Part shown: positions 41,021-49,046 of the stretch, in pieces
Layout: each line of letters begins with the position of its first letter
Position numbering within the stretch: the first letter of the stretch is position 1
From: an uncultured Clostridium sp.
Lineage (GTDB): Bacteria > Bacillota > Clostridia > Clostridiales > Clostridiaceae
Direction of reading: 5' to 3'
Length of the DNA stretch: 49,167 nucleotides
Assembly (NCBI GenBank): GCA_902785295.1
Contig: CACZYK010000005.1
Span: 1 to 49,167 of the forward strand
Translations under genes and position numbers: made by a program
The notes under the pieces: generated by a model
Told to the model about the DNA's origin: nothing
The model's input: the letters and a program-made list of their open reading frames with translations, nothing else
Databases searched by the model: none

Positions 41021-41737
41021 GTGACTAATGAGGAATTAGTATATTTATATCAGCAAGGCAACAAAAACGCCTTAGAGGAGCTTATAGAGAATAATAAAGG
41101 TATTGTATTTAAGCTAGTAAATAAATTTAATATAGATTATAACCATACTATTGAAAAGGAAGACCTAGAACAAGAGGGATACATAGGGCTTGTAATTGCA
41201 GCAGAAAAATATGATTTTAATAATGACAAGAAAACCGCTTTTATTACTTATGCTATAAATTGGATATATCAAAGGATATACAGATTTGTTTGTGGTGCTA
41301 CTACTAAAGATTTAGGAAATACTAAATTTAATAAGAGTTGTATTAGTTTAAACACTCCAATTGATGAAGAAGGAGAAACGGAAATTTTAGATTATGTAGA
41401 GGGAGTAGACTATTCTTTTGAGAATGTAGAGGAAAAGATATATAATGAACAACTACACCAGGAGCTGGAGCAGACAATGAATGAAACTTTAACATTAAGA
41501 GAAAGAGAAGCAATAAAGTTTAGTTATGGCTGGAATAATATAAATCCTATGACCTTGAAAGAAATAGGAGATATATTTAATGTAAGTCAAGAAAGAATAA
41601 GGCAGATAAAACAGAAAGGATTTAGAAAATTAAGGACTAGCGAATGGGTAAAAATGAATAGACAAAGATTTATTGAAGAGGGTTATATAGAAGATCCTAA
41701 TAAATTTTTTAAGCATTGTATCAGTAGCAGGTGGTAA
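41021..41737 (+). CDS. Sigma-70-family factor of the element
   Basis: 238 residues. Region 2 is visible as GNKNALEELIENNKGIVFKL, EDLEQEGYIGLVIAAEKYDF and FITYAINWIYQRIYRF. Region 4 is seen as LTLREREAIKFSYG, MTLKEIGDIFNVSQERIRQI and KGFRKLR. It starts at GTG with AAAGGGGG about 10 bases upstream. It may redirect RNA polymerase to late promoters of the element or a helper phage. It is the last gene before attR and has its own transcript. Confidence 0.88.
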   Translation: MTNEELVYLYQQGNKNALEELIENNKGIVFKLVNKFNIDYNHTIEKEDLEQEGYIGLVIAAEKYDFNNDKKTAFITYAINWIYQRIYRFVCGATTKDLGNTKFNKSCISLNTPIDEEGETEILDYVEGVDYSFENVEEKIYNEQLHQELEQTMNETLTLREREAIKFSYGWNNINPMTLKEIGDIFNVSQERIRQIKQKGFRKLRTSEWVKMNRQRFIEEGYIEDPNKFFKHCISSRW

Positions 41738-41897
41738 ATGCTGATGTGGGAATATTTTATATATAAATGTGTGCTGGTACTGATGAAGAAGCTTTATTAT
41801 TTATCTCCTAGAGGTAGGGGGGTACTTAAAAAGTTTTGCTAAATTATTAAAAAGTCGCTTATCCAGAAAATTAATTACAGAATTCTAAATAAAAAAT

Positions 41898-41933
41898 AAA
41901 AAGGGCAATTTAATTTTGCCCCTCTTTTTGCCC
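41898..41933 (+). terminator. Terminator merged with attR
   Basis: AAAGGGCAA (about 41900-41908) pairs with TTGCCC (41916-41921), followed by CTCTTTTT. The right arm and T-run lie inside the 28-bp attachment repeat. Confidence 0.65.
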
Positions 41934-41941
41934 CTTATAGA
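41914..41941. repeat. Right attachment site (attR)
   Basis: Exact 28-bp copy of 29243-29270. It also shows an internal repeat of TTTTTGCCCC. Confidence 0.92.
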
Positions 41942-42112
41942 ATATAAAAATATGATATTTAAAATTAATGTATGATAACTAAAGCTAGTATTCATCACAA
42001 AAAAGCATTTATAAAATAATACATAAATACAAGTTAATATAATGTATATTTATATTATATAATAAAATATTTGTTATTGGAAGGTGCTTAAAGTATGACA
42101 AAATTCTTTTAA

Positions 42113-43123
42113 TTAATATATAACAATAACACTTCTATTTTGTGCTTCAATAAAAAATGAAGGTGGTTTCTCATAAAAACTACTGTTAAGAAAATAAGTT
42201 GAAAAAGTTGGAATGAAAAATATTGTTCCAATTAATATAATTGAAAAAATAATATTTAAAAATCCATGCTTTTTATTAGAGGTTATGAGAGATAATCTTA
42301 ATTTTAAAAGTTTTGCATTACTTGAAAGAGTGGTAACTAATCTTGGTGTAGGACACTTTTTACTAGCAATGTTTAGTAAGCTATTTCCATAATCATATTT
42401 TTCAACTAAAGTAAGATTTTTTATAGCATTTTCATCACAAGATATTTCACACCAATTATTTAGATATTTATTAAAAAAATAAATTATTGGATTAAACCAA
42501 TGAATTGATAAAATTACCATTTGTATAAGTTTTATAAATAAATCTTTTCTTTTAAAATGTGTTAATTCATGAAAAATTATAGGATTAATATTTAATATAT
42601 TAGAAATATTTGATGGAAATATAATCATTGGTTTTAAAATTCCAATAAGCATAGGAGTAGTTATTAAGTCATTTTCTACAATAGTTATATTTTTTTTAAT
42701 TTTCATTTTTTCTTTACATTCATTAAAAGAATCAAGTAAATATCTATTATTAGTTAGATAAATATTTTTCATTAAATTTTTTCTAAAATTTATATAGCAA
42801 AAAACATGAAAAGTAAAATAAATTAAAAAAACTATAAACCATACTAAAAAGATAATTTCAAAGAAGTTAGTAGTTTTACTAATTTTGTCAAGTTTATTTA
42901 AGCTTTTAATAGTATTGTAGTTATTTATTAAATAATTACGATTTAAAGGTATGAAATAAAAAAACGGAATTATAAACATAAATAAAATAAATTTTCCACT
43001 TAAATAATGCCATTTAGGTGAAAATAATATTTTTGTAATATAGGATAATGAAATTAAAAATAAAGAAGCAAAACCTCCTGATAGAGATAAAAAAAATAAG
43101 GTTATAAAAAAATCTTTAAACAC
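42113..43123 (-). CDS. BlaR1/MecR1-like M56 membrane metallopeptidase
   Basis: 336 residues. Three helices occupy residues 1-115, then a zinc-peptidase domain with HELTH at about 185-189 and the downstream Glu in NWCEISCDENAI, a further helix near 290-310, and a very short outer tail. In BlaR1 a penicillin-binding sensor follows at this point; here only about 25 residues remain, so this is not a beta-lactam sensor by itself. It should cleave or trigger cleavage of the BlaI-like repressor at 48407. Its promoter carries the same dyad spacing as the others in this region. Confidence 0.9.
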   Translation of the reverse strand: MFKDFFITLFFLSLSGGFASLFLISLSYITKILFSPKWHYLSGKFILFMFIIPFFYFIPLNRNYLINNYNTIKSLNKLDKISKTTNFFEIIFLVWFIVFLIYFTFHVFCYINFRKNLMKNIYLTNNRYLLDSFNECKEKMKIKKNITIVENDLITTPMLIGILKPMIIFPSNISNILNINPIIFHELTHFKRKDLFIKLIQMVILSIHWFNPIIYFFNKYLNNWCEISCDENAIKNLTLVEKYDYGNSLLNIASKKCPTPRLVTTLSSNAKLLKLRLSLITSNKKHGFLNIIFSIILIGTIFFIPTFSTYFLNSSFYEKPPSFFIEAQNRSVIVIY

Positions 43124-43185
43124 AACTAAAATCTCCTTACTTTATAGCCATTAAAATACCATTATTTTATGATAATAATAATTAT

Positions 43186-43239
43186 ATACTATGTGTTATA
43201 GTATAAATTTATGTTAAATAATTAATTTAAAATAGTCAA
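43186..43239 (-). promoter_or_regulatory. Promoter and putative BlaI operator of the M56 gene
   Basis: On the minus strand TTGACT (43239-43234), 17 bp, TAACAT (43216-43211). Six bases downstream of the -10 lies the dyad ATACTAT/ATAGTAT (43204-43186), with CTAT-5-ATAG spacing as in the other operators. Confidence 0.6.
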
Positions 43240-43345
43240 TATATTTAAGAGATATTTTTAGAAAAATACAATAAAATAAGCTTTAATTATAATAGATATA
43301 CTTTTAGATAAATTGAATGAAAAAAAGGAATAACAATAATTAGTT

Positions 43346-43387
43346 CTACGTTGAGTAGTTGACATGGATTTAGCAATATTGTATTAT
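43346..43387 (+). promoter_or_regulatory. Promoter and BlaI-type operator of lipoprotein 1
   Basis: CTAC-5-GTAG dyad at 43346-43358. It abuts TTGACA (43359-43364), followed by 17 bp and TATTAT (43382-43387). Confidence 0.75.
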
Positions 43388-43492
43388 AAATTTTATAAGT
43401 AAACTAATATAAAAATAATAGGAATTTAGTAGAAGTATAAGATTTTAAAATATATAGTAATAGATATATTTATCATAATAAAGGGGAATATT

Positions 43493-45712
43493 ATGAATTT
43501 GAAAAGAATATTAATATTTTTATTAATTTTAATTTTTTTTGCTATAAATATAAGTGGATGTAGTAAAAAAGAAAATTATAATAATGAAACATCTACAATT
43601 TACGAAGAAGAGTCTTTAAATTTTTTTGAAGAAAATAAAATAAATTTTTTATATGATATGAAAACAATAGAAGAGGATAAAATAGTTATATTAGCTTCAG
43701 AAGAAGGAATTTTTAAGTATTTTATATCCAAAGACAATGGAGAAAGTTGGTCCGAAAAAAAATTGGAAGCATTAAACTCTATAAAAAGAAAAATAAGCTA
43801 TGCAAAAGTAAATAATTCTGGAGATATAGTAGTAACTTATTCAAATGATGAAAGAGGATTTAAAAGTGCATTTTTATCTATAAATAATAATAACTTTAAA
43901 GAGCTTAACATAAATCATTCAAAAGCAGAGGGGAATATACCATATTATTTTTTAGAGTTTCTTTCTAATGGAAATTTAGTGTATTTTAATGGAAATGATT
44001 CAAAGTTAAATCAATTAGATATTAAAGAAAATAAAATCAAAAATGTTTTATTAGCAAAGGATTTCCCAAGTGGAAGTATAGATAAAGATTTTATAAACTA
44101 TGAAGGACAGTATATAAAATATTATAACTTAGATACTGGCAAAGAAATTAGTAAATTAAAAATAAAGAAAAATATGAGTATAAGTTTAGTTTCTTCTGAA
44201 AATATATATAACAATTGTTTATATGTAATAAATAAAGAAGGAGTATTTAAAAATAAGCTTAATAGTGTTGATTTTAAAAAAGTTATCAATGGAACAAATA
44301 CTAGTTTTGGAGGGAGTGAAATATCACCAATATATTTTTGTGAAATTAAAGATTCAGAATTTTTATGTATTTTCTATAAAAAAACTAATGGAGAGGAAGA
44401 TGGAGAATATTTTTTAAAGAAATATAAAAAATCAGAAAAGAAGGATGAAGTTAAAGTTTATTCTCTCTATGAAAATAACTTAATAAGTCAACTTGTATCT
44501 AAATATAATGTGGAAAATAGTAATATAAATATAATTTATGATATAGGAATTAAAGAAGGAGAAAAAACTACAAAATCGGAAGCAATAGAGAAATTAAATA
44601 ATGAGATTTTGTTAGGTAATGGACCAGAAATATTAATATTAGATGATTTGCCATATGATTTATATGAAGAAAAAGGATTTCTTGATGATATGGAATATGT
44701 AATAAAAAATCAAAAGGAAGAAGGAAAATTATTTAATAATATAATTAATTATTACAATAATGAAGATAAGTATTATAAACTTCCCTTAAGATTTAATATT
44801 CCATTAGTAATTGGAGAAGATATTGATGAAAATCAAACTTTAGATACATTAACTAAAAATATAAAAGCTTTAGGTAAAAAAAATAAAAATATTCTTAAAG
44901 TATATGAACCTTCAGAAATCATAAAAATGCTACATTCATATAATTCTATAAATTGGATTAATAAAGATGGAACAATTGATGAAGAAGAAATAAAAAACTT
45001 TATGAAAAATTGTAAAGACATTTATAGTGTTTTAAAAAAATCAAATACTGATAAAACATTTAAAGATTATTTAGAAGATAAGAAGTATTATTCAGATTTA
45101 GAAAGCTTTGAAAGAAAGGCATATTTATATAGAAATATAACAATATTAGATTTATTATATGATAAATCTAATTGGAAAATAGAAGTTGGAAATTTAACTG
45201 ATTTTAATGGGATTTCGTATATGTTATCAATAAAAGATATTTTAAAGGGGTATTCTTACTTTCCTTGGAGTAATAATGGACAAATTGTTTTTATCCCAAA
45301 TACATTAATAGGTGTAAATTATTATGGAAAAAATAAAGATAAGGCAAAAAAATTCTTAACAGAAATTTTTTCTGAAGAATATCAATCTATTTTTAATAAT
45401 GAAGATTGTGGATTTTCTATTAATAAAGATATATTTTATGGTGAATTAAATGAAATGATAAAAATAGACTTTAATGGAAGGTTGACTATTAATGATAATA
45501 CAATGATTGAAAATATTAAGCCAAGCGAAGAGGAAATAAATAAATTTACTTCAATAGTAGAAAATATGAATATTTCTGCAAATTATAATACTTTCATGTT
45601 AGATTATATAATTCAGGATATGGAAAAATATATTTTAGGAAAATCAGACATGAATAAAGCAATTGAGAACATTAAAAATAATATTCAAAAATATAAACAT
45701 TATTTACATTGA
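43493..45712 (+). CDS. Lipoprotein 1: Asp-box beta-propeller plus solute-binding domain
   Basis: 739 residues with lipobox ISGC (Cys 23). Residues about 30-315 are beta-rich and contain a sialidase-like Asp-box (SKDNGESWSEKKL). From about 320 (VYSLYENNLISQLVSKYN) the sequence turns into an extracellular solute-binding domain of the sugar-ABC class, with GNGPEILILDDLPY near 378-391 and IPNTLIGVNYYGKNKDKAKK later. A paralogue lies 410 bp downstream. The fusion of a propeller with a binding protein suggests capture of a polymeric or large ligand for the ABC permease that begins at 49047. AAGGGG precedes the ATG. The ligand is unknown. Confidence 0.85.
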   Translation: MNLKRILIFLLILIFFAINISGCSKKENYNNETSTIYEEESLNFFEENKINFLYDMKTIEEDKIVILASEEGIFKYFISKDNGESWSEKKLEALNSIKRKISYAKVNNSGDIVVTYSNDERGFKSAFLSINNNNFKELNINHSKAEGNIPYYFLEFLSNGNLVYFNGNDSKLNQLDIKENKIKNVLLAKDFPSGSIDKDFINYEGQYIKYYNLDTGKEISKLKIKKNMSISLVSSENIYNNCLYVINKEGVFKNKLNSVDFKKVINGTNTSFGGSEISPIYFCEIKDSEFLCIFYKKTNGEEDGEYFLKKYKKSEKKDEVKVYSLYENNLISQLVSKYNVENSNINIIYDIGIKEGEKTTKSEAIEKLNNEILLGNGPEILILDDLPYDLYEEKGFLDDMEYVIKNQKEEGKLFNNIINYYNNEDKYYKLPLRFNIPLVIGEDIDENQTLDTLTKNIKALGKKNKNILKVYEPSEIIKMLHSYNSINWINKDGTIDEEEIKNFMKNCKDIYSVLKKSNTDKTFKDYLEDKKYYSDLESFERKAYLYRNITILDLLYDKSNWKIEVGNLTDFNGISYMLSIKDILKGYSYFPWSNNGQIVFIPNTLIGVNYYGKNKDKAKKFLTEIFSEEYQSIFNNEDCGFSINKDIFYGELNEMIKIDFNGRLTINDNTMIENIKPSEEEINKFTSIVENMNISANYNTFMLDYIIQDMEKYILGKSDMNKAIENIKNNIQKYKHYLH

Positions 45713-45875
45713 ATAAATTTTAAATAATTAGAGAATAATTTAAATTTTGTTTGGGAATATATGTATGAGCCAATAACTATAATATGTAGTATTTGGAATA
45801 TAGATATAAAGTAAAGGGAAGTTATCACTTATAAAAAATACTAAGTACTTTAAAATAGCTAATAAATAAAAAAAT

Positions 45876-45917
45876 CTACATAATGTAGTTGATTATTTAA
45901 ATAAAATAGTGTATCTT
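45876..45917 (+). promoter_or_regulatory. Promoter and BlaI-type operator before the small peptide and lipoprotein 2
   Basis: Palindrome-like CTACATAATGTAG (45876-45888) abuts TTGATT (45889-45894), followed by 17 bp and a weak TATCTT (45912-45917). Confidence 0.72.
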
Positions 45918-46007
45918 AAAGTTAGGGTGAATTTACCATTATTTCAAACTAATTAATAAAAATATAAATGTTCGAACAAAAGTATAAATATAAAATGGAG
46001 GTAGTAT

Positions 46008-46100
46008 ATGAAAAAAATAAAAAGTAAGAAAGTGATAATAGGTTTAATTTTAGGAGCAACAATAATGACTATGCCTGTTGTTGCTTCAGCAGAAAAATAA
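46008..46100 (+). CDS. 30-residue secreted-peptide precursor (signal peptide with almost no mature part)
   Basis: MKKIKSKKVIIGLILGATIM followed by TMPVVASAEK and a stop. It has a basic start, a hydrophobic core and an ASA cleavage site two residues before the end. GGAGG lies 6 bases upstream, and the gene stands between the BlaI-type promoter at 45876 and lipoprotein 2 (22 bp later), so it is expressed with that gene. It may be a leftover of a longer exported protein, a coupling leader, or a source of a signal-peptide-derived pheromone. Confidence 0.7.
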   Translation: MKKIKSKKVIIGLILGATIMTMPVVASAEK

Positions 46101-46122
46101 ATTTTCAAGGTGAATTAAAGTT

Positions 46123-48336
46123 ATGAGAAAATATTTAAAAAAAATAATTATAATTAATTTATTTGCAATTTTTTGTTTCTCAAATATCTTTGGATGTAAA
46201 AATAGTAAAATATCAGAAGAAGAAAATAAGAATTATCTTAAAGAGATAAGTTGTAATTTTTTTAATGAAGAAAATATTGATTTTGTATATGATATGAAAG
46301 CTATTGATAAAAATAAAGTAGTAATGTTAGCTAGTGATAGCAATAATAAATTAAAATATTTTATATCAGAAAATAATGGAGAGAGTTGGAAAGAGAAAAA
46401 CTTAGATACATTAAATGACATAAATAATGAAATAAATGATGCAGTTATATCAAAAGATAATAATATTGTTATTACATATAAAAATAAAGAAGGAAAATAT
46501 AAAACCTCAATATTATATCCTGATGATAAACTTGAAGAGCTAAATATAGACCATTCAAGTACTAAAGGTGATGTACCATATAATTTAATTAAGTTTGCTT
46601 CTAATGGAGATATATTACTTTATGATGGAGATAAAAATATAAAACAAATAGGTTTAAAAGATAAAACTGTAAAAAATAATTTTAATTTTGAGTATACTGG
46701 ATTAACAACAACAGTTGAAAATAAAATAGTGAACTATAATAAAGATTATATAGAATATTATAGTTTAGATAGTGGGAAGAAAATTGATAGTGTTAAAAAT
46801 AAAATGGATATAAAGAGTATATATTCAGATGATATTTATGATAATTCATTATTTTTTATAAATAGTGTTGGTGTAAATAAATATAAAATTCAAAACAAAA
46901 ATAATGAAGTTATTATTGATGCTTCAAAAACAAGTTTTGGTAATTCTAACTTGTCCCCATTATATTTTTCACAAGTGGGAGAAAGTGAATATTTGTGTGT
47001 ATTTATGGAACAAGGAAAAACAGGATTTAAGTACTATTTGAAAAAATATTCTTTAAGTAATTTAGAAGTAACTAATGATGATAGTATAAGAGTGTATTCC
47101 CTTTATGAAAATTCACTAATGAAACAAATTATATCAAAATATAATTTAGAAAATCCTAATATAAATATAAATTATGAATTTGGTCTTTCAGAGGAAGAAA
47201 GTGATAAAGAAGTAGATGAAATTAAACGATTAAATACAGAACTTATGGCAGGTAAAGGACCAGATATATTAGTATTAGATGGGCTTCCATATACATCTTA
47301 TATGGAAAAAGGAATACTTGAAAATATGGATGATATTATAGACGAATATATAAATGAAAATAGTTTATTTAATAATATAATTCAATATTATAATAATTCA
47401 GGATATTATACATTGCCCTTAAGATTTAATCTACCAATAATAGTAGGAAAAAATATTGAAAATGTTTCTGATTTAACAACATTAACTGAAGCTGTAAAAA
47501 GTTTATATGAAGAAAAGTGTACTAGTATATTAGACATATATAGTCCAACTGAACTTATAAAAGCTCTTTATTATACTAATTCAATTAATTGGCTTGATGA
47601 TAATAATTCAATTAATACACAAGAAATAAAAAGTTTTTTAGAAAATTGTAAAGAAATATATGAGATACTTGAAAAAACAAAAAGTAAAAATAATTATGAA
47701 TATCATATAAAAAATCAAAAATATTATGAATCTATAAATATGTATGAAAAGATAAAATATTTAAATAGAGAAGTATCACCAGTTATATTATTGTTTGGAG
47801 ATTCAGGCTCTAAAATTGATATTGGCAGTATGAGAAATTTTTCTGAATTAGGATTAATTATTACTATTTGTGATGAATTTAAAAATTATTCATATAGAAC
47901 ATGGAATAGTGAGGAAAAAGGAATGTTTATTCCAAATACTTTAGTAGGTATAAATTCAAAAAGTAATAATAAAGAACAGTCAAAAAGTTTTTTAAAATTA
48001 TTATTTAACAATGAATATCAAAATATTGATAGTACATTAGGATTACCACTTAATAAGGAAGTATTTAGCAATAATTTAAATTTCGAAATAGATAATACAG
48101 CAAATGGAGAATATTCAATAGATAATAAAGAAACAATTAAAATAAAGAAACCATCAAATGAGGAAATTACAAATTTTATGTCAGTAGTAAAAAATGCTAA
48201 AATATCAACTAATTATAATTTAATCATACTAAATCAAGTAATAAATGACATGGAAAAGTATATTTTAGACAAACAAGATATAAATAAGACATTAAAAAAT
48301 ATTAAGAATAAAGTTGAGATATATTTATCAGAATAA
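46123..48336 (+). CDS. Lipoprotein 2: paralogue of lipoprotein 1
   Basis: 737 residues with lipobox NIFGC (Cys 25). Same two-part layout: a beta-rich N-terminal half with Asp-box SENNGESWKEKNL, then a solute-binding half from about residue 325 (VYSLYENSLMKQIISKYN) with GKGPDILVLDGLPY and IPNTLVGINSKSNNKEQSK. Extended similarity to the gene at 43493 over the full length shows a tandem duplication followed by divergence, most visible in the C-terminal third. AAGGTG precedes the ATG. The two may bind different ligands for one transporter. Confidence 0.85.
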   Translation: MRKYLKKIIIINLFAIFCFSNIFGCKNSKISEEENKNYLKEISCNFFNEENIDFVYDMKAIDKNKVVMLASDSNNKLKYFISENNGESWKEKNLDTLNDINNEINDAVISKDNNIVITYKNKEGKYKTSILYPDDKLEELNIDHSSTKGDVPYNLIKFASNGDILLYDGDKNIKQIGLKDKTVKNNFNFEYTGLTTTVENKIVNYNKDYIEYYSLDSGKKIDSVKNKMDIKSIYSDDIYDNSLFFINSVGVNKYKIQNKNNEVIIDASKTSFGNSNLSPLYFSQVGESEYLCVFMEQGKTGFKYYLKKYSLSNLEVTNDDSIRVYSLYENSLMKQIISKYNLENPNININYEFGLSEEESDKEVDEIKRLNTELMAGKGPDILVLDGLPYTSYMEKGILENMDDIIDEYINENSLFNNIIQYYNNSGYYTLPLRFNLPIIVGKNIENVSDLTTLTEAVKSLYEEKCTSILDIYSPTELIKALYYTNSINWLDDNNSINTQEIKSFLENCKEIYEILEKTKSKNNYEYHIKNQKYYESINMYEKIKYLNREVSPVILLFGDSGSKIDIGSMRNFSELGLIITICDEFKNYSYRTWNSEEKGMFIPNTLVGINSKSNNKEQSKSFLKLLFNNEYQNIDSTLGLPLNKEVFSNNLNFEIDNTANGEYSIDNKETIKIKKPSNEEITNFMSVVKNAKISTNYNLIILNQVINDMEKYILDKQDINKTLKNIKNKVEIYLSE

Positions 48337-48352
48337 AGATTTTTTGAGAGTT

Positions 48353-48400
48353 AAACTAATAAGAGTTGCTTTAATTAATAAAGTAGCTCTTATTAGTTTT
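48353..48400. terminator. Bidirectional terminator
   Basis: AAACTAATAAGAG (48353-48365) pairs perfectly with CTCTTATTAGTTT (48387-48399), with an inner GCTTT/AAAG stem. It lies between the convergent lipoprotein 2 and BlaI-like genes. Confidence 0.85.
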
Positions 48401-48406
48401 GTTACT

Positions 48407-48796
48407 TTATAAATTATCTTTTTCTTTTTTATTAAACCAATCTTTAATTTCTTTTAATTCATCATTATTTATATTTTCCTCAAAATAAAGAGCAGATAGA
48501 AAGTTTTTTAAAGAGCCTTTATAAAGTTTTTTTAAAATTCCTTGAGTTTGATATTTTTTGTATTCATCACGAGAAACTTTTGCAGTGTATAAATTACTAT
48601 GTCCTTGTCTTATTACCATTAACACACCTTTTTTTACCATCCTTGTTAAAAAAGTTGCCATAGTTTGAGGTCGCCATACCTTCCCTTCCTTTTCAAATAT
48701 TGAAATTAATTCAGGAGTTGTTACAACTCTGTTTAATTTCCAAATGGTATTCATAATTTCTAATTCTGTTTCAGATAATTCTTGAATTTTATTCAT
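48407..48796 (-). CDS. BlaI/MecI-family repressor
   Basis: 129 residues with the BlaI winged helix: LSETELEIMNTIWKLNRVVT, then WRPQTMATFLTRMVKKGVL and RQGHSNLYTAKVSRDEYKK. The C-terminal dimerisation helices are present. It should bind the CTAC-5-GTAG dyads found at its own promoter and at four others here, and be inactivated through the M56 protease at 42113, from which it is unusually separated by about 5 kb and the target genes. GGAGG is 7-8 bases before the ATG. Confidence 0.93.
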   Translation of the reverse strand: MNKIQELSETELEIMNTIWKLNRVVTTPELISIFEKEGKVWRPQTMATFLTRMVKKGVLMVIRQGHSNLYTAKVSRDEYKKYQTQGILKKLYKGSLKNFLSALYFEENINNDELKEIKDWFNKKEKDNL

Positions 48797-48813
48797 AAAA
48801 AAGCCTCCATATA

Positions 48814-48866
48814 CTACCTAAGGTAGTTGCTATAAATATATTAAAAAAAAATATAAAAATAGTCAA
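48814..48866 (-). promoter_or_regulatory. blaI-like gene promoter and operator
   Basis: On the minus strand TTGACT (48866-48861), 17 bp, TAATAT (48843-48838), then the perfect palindrome CTACCTTAGGTAG (48826-48814) downstream of the -10. Confidence 0.8.
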
Positions 48867-48946
48867 AGAGTTTTATATTTTATATATTATCAAGATATAT
48901 AAAAATATATTTTTTGTGTAACTTTATGAATTACAAAAAAATAATT

Positions 48947-48988
48947 CTACTTAATGTAGTTGAATTTTTGTATAAAATATTGTATTAT
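48947..48988 (+). promoter_or_regulatory. Promoter and BlaI-type operator of the ABC permease
   Basis: CTACTTAATGTAG (48947-48959) abuts TTGAAT (48960-48965), followed by 17 bp and TATTAT (48983-48988). Confidence 0.75.
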
Positions 48989-49046
48989 AAGTTTGATTAA
49001 TGTCAGGGCAATGTTAAAAATTTACTTATTTAGATGAGGTTATAAA

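Larger units (their letters stand above)
29243..41941. mobile_element. 12.7-kb integrated satellite-like element (PICI-type layout)
   Basis: Bounded by an exact 28-bp direct repeat. The integrase lies beside the left repeat. The order is integrase, nuclease, CI-like repressor | triple operator | Cro-like, excisionase-like HTH, primase-helicase, iteron origin, many small genes, sigma factor. That is the layout of Gram-positive phage-inducible chromosomal islands. No capsid, tail, terminase, relaxase or type IV secretion gene is seen, so it would depend on a helper for transfer. A related integrative plasmid-like element is the alternative. Confidence 0.8.

Noticed and set aside
42113-43123. 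Beta-lactam resistance system
   Set aside because: The M56 protein lacks a penicillin-binding sensor domain and no beta-lactamase is nearby.
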